Numbered from the stretch's first letter, positions 1 to 7,983 are shown. The stretch is DNA of 37,933 nucleotides from Flexilinea sp. (GCA_017432685.1 JAFRIR010000057.1:1-37933), one strand, 5' to 3'. Made by a program: numbers and translations. The notes: generated by a model not told the origin, from the letters alone.

Positions 1-250
1 AGGGAACCCCTAAAAACTTCCGGGCGGGGGTATGGGGGCGGCAGTTTATACGCGATATAGTTATACAAATCATCCGGGCACTTCAAAAATTCCCGGGCGG
101 GGGTATGGGGGCGGCAGTTTATACGCGATATAGTTATACAAATCATCCGGGCACTTCAAAAATTCCCGGGCGGGGGTATGGGGGCGGCAGCCCCCGGAAA
201 CCTCCCGCAGAGATTCAGAGAATTTATTCTCTGAATCTCTGCGGGACCGA
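1..250 (+). repeat. Modular TIR repeat, copy E1 (with 73-bp tandem duplication)
   Basis: First copy of the dispersed element family. The left terminal inverted repeat is at 1-17. The G-rich core GCGGGGGTATGGGGGC recurs three times because a 73-bp unit is tandemly duplicated (the core motif begins near 21, 94 and 167). The last core closes into the hairpin GGGGGC-GGCA-GCCCCC. It is followed by a perfect 20-bp stem with a TT loop at 204-245, the 'GATTCAGAGAAT' type of distal cassette. The right TIR seen in the other copies is missing or decayed, and the window starts at the left end, so the outer boundary is not fully visible. Confidence 0.8.
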
Positions 251-348
251 AAGGAATTGATTTTTTATATGACATTAATCATAATATTTAAATGACAATA
301 TTCCTAATGCTTTTTTATGAGTTTCGGATAAAATAGATGTCAAGTCAA

Positions 349-364
349 TCGTGCACGGGCACGA
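349..364. promoter_or_regulatory. Predicted LacI-family operator 1 (CUT1 transporter)
   Basis: A perfect palindrome, TCGTGC-ACGG-GCACGA, lies about 60 nt upstream of the sugar-binding-protein start. The same 16-bp pattern occurs at 11790, 12925 and 17532, always in front of sugar genes, one of them encoding a LacI-family repressor. A weak promoter could lie just upstream (TTGATT at 257-262 and CATAAT at 280-285, spacer 17), which would place the site downstream of the start of transcription as a roadblock operator. The repressor assignment is inferred from proximity and shared sites. Confidence 0.7.
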
Positions 365-421
365 AGACTGAAAACCCTGTGGTTTTAGCGGATATTCCGC
401 ATATAACATTAGGAGGAAAAA

Positions 422-1735
422 ATGAAAAAGTTTATCGTTCTTGCTCTTGCTCTTTGCATGGTTCTTTCCTTCGCTATGAGCGCGTCGGCCGACGGCAAAA
501 CCGTCATCAATGTCATGGCCTTCACTGATGAAGTCCCGGGCATGATCAACAAATATATGGAAGCACATCCGGAAGTTGCTGAAAAATTTGATGTGAACAC
601 CACCATCACCGCCACCACCGACGGTCTTTATCAGCCTGCTCTGGACCAGATGCTTGCTGCCGGCGAAGCCGACATCTACGCTGCGGAATCCGCTTTCGTT
701 CTGAAATATGCACAGGGCGACGCTGCTGAATTCGCTGCCGCTTACGAAGATCTGGGCATCGACGTTGCTGCACTGACCGAAGCTGCTGAAATCGCTCCGT
801 ACACCATCGAAATCGGCACCCGCCCGTCCGATGGCAAACTGGTCGGCCTCGGCTATCAGGCTACCGGCGGCGCTTTTATCTATCGCCGCTCCATCGCCAA
901 GGATGTCTGGGGCACAGATGATCCTGAATTCGTTGCTGAAAAGATCGGCGCCGGTTCCGGTAACTGGGATGCCTTCTTCGCCGCAGCCGCTGAACTGAAG
1001 GATAAGGGCTATGCCATCGTCTCCGGTGACGGCGACATCTGGCACGCTGTTGAAAACAGCTCCGATTCCGGCTGGATCGTTGACGGCAAACTGAACATCG
1101 ACCCGAAACGCGAAGCCTTCCTCGACCTCTCCAAGGAACTGAAGGACAACGGTTATCATCACGATACCCAGGACTGGACTGAAGCCTGGTATGCAGATAT
1201 GGATGAAAATGGCGGCGTTCTCGGTTTCTATGGCCCGGCATGGCTGATCAACTACGTTATCGCTCCGCGCTCCTACGGTGACTGGGGTGTCTGCGCCTCC
1301 AACGTTGGCTTCTTCTGGGGCGGCACCTGGGTCATGGCCGGCAAGAACGTTGTCGGTACCGATAAGGCCGAAGTTGTTGCTGACATCATCAAATGGATCA
1401 CCCTCGATACCGATGAAGAATCCCTGCAGTACAAGTGGGCGAACGGTACTCTGAACGGTGAAGGCGGCACGAAAGATACAGTTGCTTCCGGTGTTGTCAT
1501 GGCCAAATCCAACGGTGAAATGGACTTCCTGGCCGGCCAGAATATGTTCGACGCATTCGTTCCTGCCAACGCTTATGCCAGCGGCGCCAACCTGACCCAG
1601 TATGATGAAACCATCAACAACTGGTGGCGCGATGCCGTACGCCAGTACACTGCCGGCAACCTCTCCCGCGAAGATGCCATCAACGCTTTCAAACAGAACG
1701 TTGCTGACAACCTCGACGTCGAAGTTGATTTCTAA
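422..1735 (+). CDS. CUT1-family ABC transporter sugar-binding protein
   Basis: Extracytoplasmic solute-binding protein, 437 aa, of the family that captures oligosaccharides for MalFG-like permeases. A signal peptide covers about residues 1-23 (MKK, hydrophobic stretch, then cleavage after SASA). No lipobox cysteine sits at the cleavage site, so the mature protein should be soluble or periplasmic. The start has a good ribosome site (TAGGAGGAAAAA). Two permeases follow after a strong terminator-like hairpin (1752-1793), which probably lets the binding protein be made in excess. The LacI-type operator at 349 and the nearby xylose genes suggest xylo-oligosaccharides or another plant oligosaccharide as ligand, but the substrate cannot be read from the sequence. 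No ATPase is encoded with it, so a shared MsmX-type ATPase elsewhere is expected. Confidence 0.9.
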   Translation: MKKFIVLALALCMVLSFAMSASADGKTVINVMAFTDEVPGMINKYMEAHPEVAEKFDVNTTITATTDGLYQPALDQMLAAGEADIYAAESAFVLKYAQGDAAEFAAAYEDLGIDVAALTEAAEIAPYTIEIGTRPSDGKLVGLGYQATGGAFIYRRSIAKDVWGTDDPEFVAEKIGAGSGNWDAFFAAAAELKDKGYAIVSGDGDIWHAVENSSDSGWIVDGKLNIDPKREAFLDLSKELKDNGYHHDTQDWTEAWYADMDENGGVLGFYGPAWLINYVIAPRSYGDWGVCASNVGFFWGGTWVMAGKNVVGTDKAEVVADIIKWITLDTDEESLQYKWANGTLNGEGGTKDTVASGVVMAKSNGEMDFLAGQNMFDAFVPANAYASGANLTQYDETINNWWRDAVRQYTAGNLSREDAINAFKQNVADNLDVEVDF

Positions 1736-1751
1736 GTTCTGAATCATAAGA

Positions 1752-1793
1752 GGGGACGGTCCCGTAAAAGGGACAGTCCCCCTTTCTTTTTTT
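1752..1793 (+). terminator. GGGACAGTCCC-type hairpin with T tract
   Basis: GGGGACGGTCCC (1752-1763) pairs with GGGACAGTCCCC (1770-1781) around a short loop, followed by TTTCTTTTTTT. It looks like a rho-independent terminator or attenuator between the binding protein and its permeases. The stem belongs to the GGGACAGTCCC palindrome family also seen near 3898 and 4796. Confidence 0.8.
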
Positions 1794-1860
1794 CAGGACA
1801 GACGCAGCAATCCTTTCTTCCCTTTATTCCCCAAAGAATGTTGTGTCTGTCCTGAATGAA

Positions 1861-2087
1861 TAAGGGACATCTAAAAACTCACCGGCGGGGGTATGGGGGC
1901 TGCATAATTATAGCCTGCTCCGTAAGGTACGGGCTGACGCCCGGTTTGGATGCGGAGCAGGAGCTTCGCCCCCTCGGAAACCATGGCGCGGGGAAGTTAT
2001 TCTCCAGGAAAAAATGATTCTCAATCCCGCGCCATAATGGATGAACAGTGAATGAGGAAAAAATTTCACGAGTTTTAGAGGTTCCCA
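1861..2087 (+). repeat. Modular TIR repeat, copy E2
   Basis: TIRs at 1861-1878 and 2072-2087; G-rich core at 1885-1904. The loop of the core hairpin holds a 60-nt cassette whose own stem is CCTGCTCCG (1914-1922) with CGGAGCAGG (1953-1961). The distal cassette is the GGCGCGGG type: ATGGCGCGGG (1983-1992) with CCCGCGCCAT (2026-2035). The copy sits inside the transporter operon between binding protein and permease, ending about 30 nt before the permease start. Confidence 0.85.
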
Positions 2088-2116
2088 ATAATAAGAGAAA
2101 GGAGAGAACAGACCAT

Positions 2117-3040
2117 ATGAGTAAGAAAAAAGGCAGTTCTATCAGTTACGCCAGGTACGGTTATCTCTTCAGCCTGCCGTTTGTGATCGTTTACGCGATT
2201 TTTCATCTCTACCCGACGATTTATACGGCAGTCCTCGGGTTTACCGACTGCAAAGGACTCGGGAACAACAACTGGCATATTTTCACCGAAGATATCTGGA
2301 GAAATTTCCGAACCATTCTGAATAACAATACCTTCAAAACCTCTCTGTCCAACACTGTTGTGATCTGGATCATGAACTTCATTCCGCAGATCGTCCTTGC
2401 GCTGCTGCTGACCGCATGGTTCACCAGCAAGAGGAACCAGATCAAAGGACAGGGCTTTTTCAAGGTCGTTTTCTACATGCCGAACATCATCACGGCTGCT
2501 TCCGTGGCGATCCTGTTCAATACACTGTTCGGCTATCCGAAAGGACCGGTCAATGACCTTTTGGTCTCATGGGGACTTCGCAGTGAACCGTATTACTTTA
2601 CCAACAACGGTACTGCCGCCCGATGGATCATCGCGTTTATCCAGTTCTGGATGTGGTACGGTTATACGATGATCATCCTGATCTCCGGTGTGCTGGGCAT
2701 CAATCCGGAGATCTTTGAAGCGGCTGAAATTGACGGCGCCAATGACCGTCAGGTCTTCTGGCAGATCACCATCCCGAACATCCGCACCATCCTCACCTAT
2801 ACCCTGATCACCTCCATGATCGGCGGGCTGAACATGTACGATATGTCCCGGATGTTCAACAACGGCGGTCCGAACAATTCGACCCTGACGGCGAATGTCT
2901 TCATTTACAACCAGGCGTTCTCCGGCTCTTATATGTACAACCGTGCAGCTGCCGCCAGTATGATCATGTTCGTGATCATCGCTGTTCTTTCCATTGTTGT
3001 CTTTTACCTGATGCGTGACAGACATGAAAGGAGAGCCTGA
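2117..3040 (+). CDS. CUT1 ABC transporter permease (MalF/UgpA-like)
   Basis: Integral membrane permease of about 307 aa with six predicted membrane segments. The BPD_transp_1 EAA loop is visible as EAAEIDGANDRQVFWQITIP in the C-terminal third, the docking site for the ATPase. I chose the ATG at 2117 because AAAGGAGAG lies just upstream; an earlier in-frame ATG at 2048 would begin translation inside repeat E2 and gives no conserved N-terminus. Its stop overlaps the next permease start by one base (TGATG), so the two are translationally coupled and form the heterodimeric channel for the binding protein at 422. Confidence 0.9.
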   Translation: MSKKKGSSISYARYGYLFSLPFVIVYAIFHLYPTIYTAVLGFTDCKGLGNNNWHIFTEDIWRNFRTILNNNTFKTSLSNTVVIWIMNFIPQIVLALLLTAWFTSKRNQIKGQGFFKVVFYMPNIITAASVAILFNTLFGYPKGPVNDLLVSWGLRSEPYYFTNNGTAARWIIAFIQFWMWYGYTMIILISGVLGINPEIFEAAEIDGANDRQVFWQITIPNIRTILTYTLITSMIGGLNMYDMSRMFNNGGPNNSTLTANVFIYNQAFSGSYMYNRAAAASMIMFVIIAVLSIVVFYLMRDRHERRA

Positions 3041-3891
3041 TGAACAGTCTTGAAAGAAGAAGCGGAAATCCCGTTTATAAAGCGGTCATCTATATCGTTC
3101 TGATCTTTCTGGCGATCCTGAGCCTGTTCCCGTTTTATGTGATGGTCGTTAACTCCACACGCAGCACCCAACAGATCCAGGATCATGCGGTGTCTCTGTT
3201 CCCGTCAAACAACCTGATGAACAACTGGAACGTCCTCACCGGCAAGACCTTCAACCCGGGGCGTGGATTTATCAACTCCGTGATCATCGCTGTTGGATGT
3301 ACTGCCCTGACGATTTATTTCTCCACGCTGACAGCCTGGGCGATCGTAGCCTATGAATGGAAGCTGAAGAAGCCGTTCTTTGGATTCATTCTGGCTGTGA
3401 TGATGATCCCGGGAACGATTACGGCAATCGGTTTCTATCAGTTCATGTGGAAGATCGGATTGACGAACAACTATCTGGCTCTGATCATCCCTGCTGTTGC
3501 CGCGCCGGGTACGGTGTTCTTTATGCGGCAGTATATGCTCTCAAGCTTCCCGATGGAGCTGCTGGATTCGGCCCGCATTGACGGCTCCGGCGAATTCAAG
3601 ACCTTCAATGAGATCGCCCTGCCGATCATGAAACCGGCGATGGCGACCCAGGCGATCTTCGGTTTTGTCGGCACCTGGAACCAGCTGTTCATGCCGAGTA
3701 TCCTGCTCACCAGGAATGACCTCTATACGATGCCGATGATGGTCTCCCAGCTGAAGGGTGACATCTATAAGGTGGAATACGGTGCGGTTTACCTCGGCTT
3801 GACGCTCTCCGTCCTGCCGCTGTTTGTGATCTACTTCTCGCTCAGCCGCTATATCATCGCCGGTGTGGCGCTGGGCTCAGTCAAGGGATAA
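3040..3891 (+). CDS. CUT1 ABC transporter permease (MalG/UgpE-like)
   Basis: Second membrane subunit, 283 aa, with about six transmembrane segments and the EAA-loop equivalent DSARIDGSGEFKTFNEIALP near residue 180. Proteins of this family pair with a MalF-like partner; here the partner is the immediately upstream, overlapping gene. The operon ends in a double GGGACTGTCCC hairpin at 3898-3977. No ABC ATPase follows, as is usual for CUT1 systems in Bacillota, which share one ATPase among many importers. Confidence 0.9.
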   Translation: MNSLERRSGNPVYKAVIYIVLIFLAILSLFPFYVMVVNSTRSTQQIQDHAVSLFPSNNLMNNWNVLTGKTFNPGRGFINSVIIAVGCTALTIYFSTLTAWAIVAYEWKLKKPFFGFILAVMMIPGTITAIGFYQFMWKIGLTNNYLALIIPAVAAPGTVFFMRQYMLSSFPMELLDSARIDGSGEFKTFNEIALPIMKPAMATQAIFGFVGTWNQLFMPSILLTRNDLYTMPMMVSQLKGDIYKVEYGAVYLGLTLSVLPLFVIYFSLSRYIIAGVALGSVKG

Positions 3892-3897
3892 TTTTTT

Positions 3898-3977
3898 GGG
3901 ACTGTCCCTTTATGGGACTGTCCCTGCAGATGAGCAATTGGAATGGGGACAGTCCCATAAAGGGGCAGTCCCCTTTT
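3898..3977. repeat. Cluster of four GGGACTGTCCC palindromes, probable terminator
   Basis: Direct copies GGGACTGTCCC at 3898-3908 and 3914-3924 can pair with GGGGACAGTCCC (3945-3956) and GGGGCAGTCCCC (3962-3973), followed by TTTT. The array probably ends the permease operon. It forms the leader of the next gene, whose putative -10 box follows directly. Confidence 0.7.
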
Positions 3978-3995
3978 GCGGTATAATAACAGATT

Positions 3996-4661
3996 ATGGA
4001 TCAACGCGACAAACTGAAATCGACCTTCGGACGTTTTATGAGAGGAATGGCAGATTTGCTGCTCCTCAATTTTCTGACATTTTTCTGCTCTCTTCCTGTC
4101 ATCACCATCGGACCAGCCTTGTGCGGTCTTTATACAGTTGCATTGAAAGTCGCCCGGGATGAGCCGGTTGAAACGATCCGAATGTTTTTTGCTGCCTTTA
4201 AGAAAAACCTGTTTCAGGGAATGATCTTAGGCGCGATCGCGGTATTTGGCGCTATCGTCATTTATGTTGACGGGGTGTACGCTTTCTCTCTTGAAGGAAG
4301 GGTGAAAATCGCGTTCTGTATCGTCACGGGTCTGATCGGGGCGATCTGGCTGACATATGTCTGCTATGTGTTCGCGCTGCAGGCACGTTATGAAAAACCT
4401 GTGATGGATCAGATCAAAAATGCTTTTCTGCTGGCTTTTGTTTCACCGCTGAAAACGATCCTGATGTGGATCATCCTGGCTGCTCCCGTTCTGCTGATCC
4501 TCTATCTGCCGCAGAGCTTTGTCGCGTATGCAAGTTCTCTCTTTATTATGTTCGGTATTTCCCTCCCGGCTTTCTTCAACAGCATGATCCTCAGGGGCAT
4601 CTTCGACCGCTTCGATCCGAAAGATTTGAATGAAAACGAAGAAGTAAACGATTCGGAATGA
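3996..4661 (+). CDS. YesL-family (DUF624) membrane protein
   Basis: Small polytopic membrane protein, 221 aa, of the DUF624/YesL family, which is repeatedly found beside CUT1 sugar importers in Bacillota. The family hallmarks seen are the N-terminal FGRFMRGMADLLLLNFLTFF segment, CSLPVITIGPALCGLY, and about five hydrophobic segments, with a charged C-terminus (DPKDLNENEEVNDSE). Its biochemical role is not established. The start has no recognisable ribosome site; a TATAAT at 3982-3987 ends only 8 nt before the ATG, so the message may be leaderless. It probably works with, or helps assemble or regulate, the upstream transporter. Confidence 0.85.
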   Translation: MDQRDKLKSTFGRFMRGMADLLLLNFLTFFCSLPVITIGPALCGLYTVALKVARDEPVETIRMFFAAFKKNLFQGMILGAIAVFGAIVIYVDGVYAFSLEGRVKIAFCIVTGLIGAIWLTYVCYVFALQARYEKPVMDQIKNAFLLAFVSPLKTILMWIILAAPVLLILYLPQSFVAYASSLFIMFGISLPAFFNSMILRGIFDRFDPKDLNENEEVNDSE

Positions 4662-4886
4662 AATAAGGGATGGCTGTGTATAAGCGGAATTGTTCTTTAT
4701 CTGACCGGTGAACAGTTTTGCTGAGGCAAGCTAAAATAAACTTGTGTAACAGTTCAGTACATTGCCGGTGTGTTATAGTTCACGGGTACGCCAACGGGGA
4801 CAGTCCCTTTATGGGACTGTCCCCGGCTAACGCGCGAATAGTAACGCCGGTGTCATTTTCCGGTGTCAGGCCTGAATAGGTACAAT
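4662..4886. other. Intergenic stretch with one GGGACAGTCCC hairpin
   Basis: Non-coding by inspection. A perfect 12-bp stem GGGGACAGTCCC / GGGACTGTCCCC lies at 4796-4824 with a 5-nt loop but no T tract, so it is a palindrome-family copy rather than a terminator. Nothing else is recognised until the promoter at 4887. Confidence 0.5.
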
Positions 4887-4915
4887 TTGACTTTGAATAA
4901 AAAATGCGCTATAAT
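4887..4915 (+). promoter_or_regulatory. Sigma-70-type promoter of small RNA
   Basis: TTGACT (4887-4892), exactly 17 nt, then TATAAT (4910-4915). One of the best promoters in the window, pointing into a region with no plus-strand gene. Confidence 0.75.
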
Positions 4916-4921
4916 ATAAAT

Positions 4922-5046
4922 AGATAAATGAAAGGGGTGCCGCCGGTAACGGATTGGCCTTCTTAATATTAGCTATAGAAATAGCCGTCTAAGACGCCAC
5001 TCCAGGACGGCTATTTCTGTTTAAGATCCGCTTCATCGGATTTTTT
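4922..5046 (+). ncRNA. Small antisense RNA, putative type I antitoxin
   Basis: A predicted transcript of about 125 nt from the strong promoter at 4887. It contains a perfect 13-bp hairpin (AGAAATAGCCGTC at 4977-4989 with 5006-5018) and ends at a second hairpin ATCCG-CTTCAT-CGGAT followed by a T run (5026-5046). Its 3' part is antisense to the last dozen codons and stop of the small hydrophobic peptide frame on the minus strand (5011-5124). This convergent, 3'-overlapping geometry is that of Bacillota type I toxin-antitoxin pairs such as txpA/ratA. No homology search was possible. Confidence 0.6.
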
Positions 5047-5124
5047 GTCGCGGCCGATCCGGTATCCCAGCATAAAAACTGAAACACACAGGGCGATTAC
5101 GGGTATAGTTCTGAATAACTTAAT
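5011..5124 (-). pseudogene. Holin-like type I toxin peptide frame without ATG start
   Basis: A 37-codon frame on the minus strand: a hydrophobic segment LFRTIPVIALCVSVFMLGY followed by a charged tail (RIGRDKKSDEADLKQK), ending in TAG at 5011. The layout of one membrane helix plus a lysine-rich tail, antisense to a small RNA, matches holin-like type I toxins. No ATG, GTG or TTG is available at the expected N-terminus; the first codon after an in-frame stop would be ATT (5124), which overlaps the stop of the gene at 5120-5653. It is either started from ATT by coupling to that gene or is inactivated by loss of the start codon. Confidence 0.5.
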
Positions 5125-5653
5125 TGTTCAGAGCGGATCTCAGTGAAGCATATTTCTCATCCGCATCTGCCCGGATGAGAAGATAGAGATCGTCAATCCC
5201 GCAGCCGGTGAGCAGGGGAATTTCGCTGACCGGCACAGCGTCAGCGGCTTTACCGAGCCCGTTCGCTGATGCCTCAAACTGCGCCGGATCCTCCGTGAAA
5301 AATATCCCGCTCATTTTTCCGACGAGGTCGGCATCCAGTCCGGCCACCGCTTTCGCGTCCTGTCCATCTGCACCGAGGGCGAAACGGTAAAGGTGTACCG
5401 TCACCACGACCTGTCCGTCCCCGTTCTGATCCTGTCCAGCCTGTTCCAGCGCAGACCGCAGCTTCTCAAGCTGCTCATCCGAACAGCCCCGGGGCGAAAC
5501 GATTGCCACGTCATAGTCGCTGACTACGCTTTGCCGATGTGTCAGGAACAGATATATTCCGGCAGCGAAAACCAAAAGAAAAATGATAGTTGGCACTTTA
5601 TAGTAATACCAGAAATTATTAATCCTTTTTTTATATGCTTCCGGGTTACTCAT
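5120..5653 (-). CDS. Hypothetical single-pass membrane protein
   Basis: 177 aa, family not recognised. Residues 1-18 are basic and aromatic (INNFWYYYKVP), residues about 19-38 form one transmembrane helix, and the remaining 140 residues are a soluble, acidic domain expected outside the membrane. The start codon lies in ATGAGTAA, overlapping the stop of an upstream reading frame that has no start codon of its own (5646 to about 5757), as though this gene was once the second gene of an operon. The stop overlaps the toxin-like frame at 5124. Not classifiable from sequence alone. Confidence 0.6.
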   Translation of the reverse strand: MSNPEAYKKRINNFWYYYKVPTIIFLLVFAAGIYLFLTHRQSVVSDYDVAIVSPRGCSDEQLEKLRSALEQAGQDQNGDGQVVVTVHLYRFALGADGQDAKAVAGLDADLVGKMSGIFFTEDPAQFEASANGLGKAADAVPVSEIPLLTGCGIDDLYLLIRADADEKYASLRSALNN

Positions 5654-5732
5654 TTTCCGTTGCCTTTGGAAACTCTTCCAATTCTGATTCTATTTCTTCG
5701 ATTGTCGGAAGGCTGCTTTTGAAATAATGAAA

Positions 5733-5766
5733 TTGCGCACCAGCTTGGTGCGTAATTTTATTATTT
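5733..5766. terminator. Bidirectional terminator hairpin
   Basis: TTGCGCACCA (5733-5742) pairs with TGGTGCGTAA (5746-5755) around GCT, with T-rich sequence on the plus side and TTTCATTATTTC on the minus side. It probably ends the diguanylate cyclase transcript, which runs on the minus strand. Confidence 0.6.
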
Positions 5767-5777
5767 TTTACATACGC

Positions 5778-7919
5778 TCACGCCTTCTTTTTCCCGATCC
5801 GCTTGTTTTCGTACATGATCTTGTCCGCGCGGCGGGACGTGTCATTTACGGAGCGGTCGATCTCCGGGTCATAAACGGCAATTCCGAGGGCAATATGAAC
5901 CTGTTCCCAATCATTGTCGGTCGAGGAGCTGATTTCCCGTTCTTCTGCTTCAAACCGGTTGACGAGCGCGTCCCGGTTTTCAAAATCCTCGTTCATCAGG
6001 ATAACCGCGAACTCATCCCCGCCGATCCTGAACACGGGACTGTGCTGGAACACACGGCAGATCAGGGCACTGGCAGCCTTCAAATACAGGTCACCTTTGT
6101 CATGCCCATGCTCATCATTGACAGACTTCAGGTTATCACAGTCAAACACCCCGATCGCAAATTTCAGATCCTGATTTTGATCCACCTCGTTTTGAAGCTC
6201 CTGAATGTAGTCAGAATAAGCGCCTTTATTCCGGACCGAAGTGAGCGCGTCAACAAAAACCTTTTTATTCAATGCCCGGATTTCGCGCTCTTCCTCAATG
6301 GCCATCCGTTCCGCCCGGATGCTGCGCAGCAGCAGGAGCAGGATCAGCACCAGGATCACGGCGATCACCGTCATCACAAGAAACAGGTTGTCTTTGATAA
6401 GGTCCGTGAAGCTGATCTTCAGATCTTCTGTCGAATAATAGGTCAGTGCGGTGTGTACAATGCCATTCGGCACATCACTGATAACCTTGGAGAGGATCGA
6501 GTATAATTCTGTATCACCCTTGCGCAGGGCAAAATAATAATCCATATCCACACCGGTGTAAACGGTGTCAAGGTGCAGCTTGTCACATTGCTTTGAGATA
6601 TTGCTGAAACGGTAGTTGCTGATGATCACACAGTCTGCTTCGCCCGCTGCCACAGCTTCGAGCCCCGCCGGAGTATTGGGGTAATATTTTGGCTGCCAGG
6701 TGGGGAAATGCTCCTGCAGAAACAGGTCATAATTGGTGTTGCCCTCATTGACGGCAACATTCACCTGTTTTTTGATCACAAATTCCTTCTTTTCGGAGGC
6801 TCTCACCACCGCATCCATCTCCGTGCTCATCAGCGCGGGCGTCATGACGACTCCGAGCTCCTCACTGTCATGATAAGCCATGTTGGCAGGAAATACGCAG
6901 TCCACATCCCCGTTTTTCAGGGCGTCGATGGAAGCCGCAGCTGTCGGGAAAGCGATGGCTTCGAATTCCAGATGCGCATTCACCAGGGCATTGGAGGCAT
7001 AATCCAGATAATCCTTCAAGGCGCCGGTCAGCTCTCCCGTAGCCTCATCAGCCGCACAAAATGCAAGATAGTTGTTCTGGTATCCCACACGGATCGTCCC
7101 GTGGTTGAAGAGCCAGGCCTTTTCCGTTTCACTCAAATAAAGATTGGTTTTGGCATTTCTCAGGTATTTCTCATGCAGTTCCTGGTTGAAATATTTGTTT
7201 TCATCCTGAATGCTGCTCAGGGCAAAATTCAGATCAGGGAGCAGCTCCGGGTTCTTTTTGCTGACGGCGAAAAAGTAATCGGAGGAACCGATTTTCCAGA
7301 CAGGAACGGCCGTGTCCGGGTCTCCATGGATATCCATGGTCACAAAAGCATCCAGTTCGGAGCCGAGAAGCCGGAGCGAGTCCTCTTCCTGGCTGGTCAG
7401 CTCCACGATCTCGGCATCAGCGCCATGAGACGCCGCCCATTTTTCAAAAAGATCGCTCTGTATGCTGTCTTTGGCTACGCCCACCCGTTTTCCGTTCAGA
7501 GAGGAATAATCCTCGGAGCTGATTTCCGTGTTTCCGGGGGCAACGAAAAGGTAATAGCCCTCAGTTCCCATCGGAAGAGAGCTGTAAAGCATATCTTTCG
7601 CCCGCTCCTCCATGAAGGAAATGTTGCCCATCATGTCGATCTCACCGGATTTGAGCATCTGTAAAAGATCCGACCAGGTTCCCGTGACATATTCGTAATT
7701 CCACCCGGTATAGGCGGCGATTTTCTGCTGGTAGTCGTAGGTATAACCGGACCGTCTTCCGTTTTCATCGGTGATGAAGTATGGCGCTTCATGCCAGCCG
7801 ACACGAACCGCTTGTCTGGATTCCTTCCCGGCTGCGGTAAGCGGAAGCAGAAATGCCGCTGTCAGGACAAAGCAAATAATAAAAATCAGGTATCGTTTTT
7901 GATGGTAATTCGTACTCAT
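5778..7919 (-). CDS. Membrane diguanylate cyclase with two SBP_bac_3 sensor domains
   Basis: 713-aa sensor that makes the second messenger cyclic di-GMP. Residues about 1-30 are a signal/anchor. Two tandem periplasmic-binding domains (SBP_bac_3 type) follow, the first starting VRVGWHEAPYF near residue 37 and the second IRVGYQNNYLAF near residue 274. One membrane helix lies near 505-530, then a short linker helix, and a C-terminal GGDEF domain with intact RIGGDEFAV (GGDEF at about 633-637) and metal-binding FDCDNLKSVND. The RxxD inhibitory site expected just before GGDEF is absent, so product feedback may be missing. It plausibly senses an amino acid or other small solute and controls surface attachment. 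Stands alone with its own terminator. Confidence 0.9.
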   Translation of the reverse strand: MSTNYHQKRYLIFIICFVLTAAFLLPLTAAGKESRQAVRVGWHEAPYFITDENGRRSGYTYDYQQKIAAYTGWNYEYVTGTWSDLLQMLKSGEIDMMGNISFMEERAKDMLYSSLPMGTEGYYLFVAPGNTEISSEDYSSLNGKRVGVAKDSIQSDLFEKWAASHGADAEIVELTSQEEDSLRLLGSELDAFVTMDIHGDPDTAVPVWKIGSSDYFFAVSKKNPELLPDLNFALSSIQDENKYFNQELHEKYLRNAKTNLYLSETEKAWLFNHGTIRVGYQNNYLAFCAADEATGELTGALKDYLDYASNALVNAHLEFEAIAFPTAAASIDALKNGDVDCVFPANMAYHDSEELGVVMTPALMSTEMDAVVRASEKKEFVIKKQVNVAVNEGNTNYDLFLQEHFPTWQPKYYPNTPAGLEAVAAGEADCVIISNYRFSNISKQCDKLHLDTVYTGVDMDYYFALRKGDTELYSILSKVISDVPNGIVHTALTYYSTEDLKISFTDLIKDNLFLVMTVIAVILVLILLLLLRSIRAERMAIEEEREIRALNKKVFVDALTSVRNKGAYSDYIQELQNEVDQNQDLKFAIGVFDCDNLKSVNDEHGHDKGDLYLKAASALICRVFQHSPVFRIGGDEFAVILMNEDFENRDALVNRFEAEEREISSSTDNDWEQVHIALGIAVYDPEIDRSVNDTSRRADKIMYENKRIGKKKA

Positions 7920-7983
7920 ACGTTAAATATATCATACTATTGTCGATTCAGGCTGAAGAATGAAGAAGTAAGAATGAAGAAGA

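Noticed and set aside
21-190. Possible CRISPR array from the 73-bp repeats
   Set aside because: The repeats are directly tandem with no unique spacers and are part of the E element; no cas genes are present.
275-1747. 490-aa open frame on the minus strand opposite the sugar-binding protein
   Set aside because: Composition is that of an antisense shadow, no ribosome site, and the plus-strand frame has a clear signal peptide and family features.
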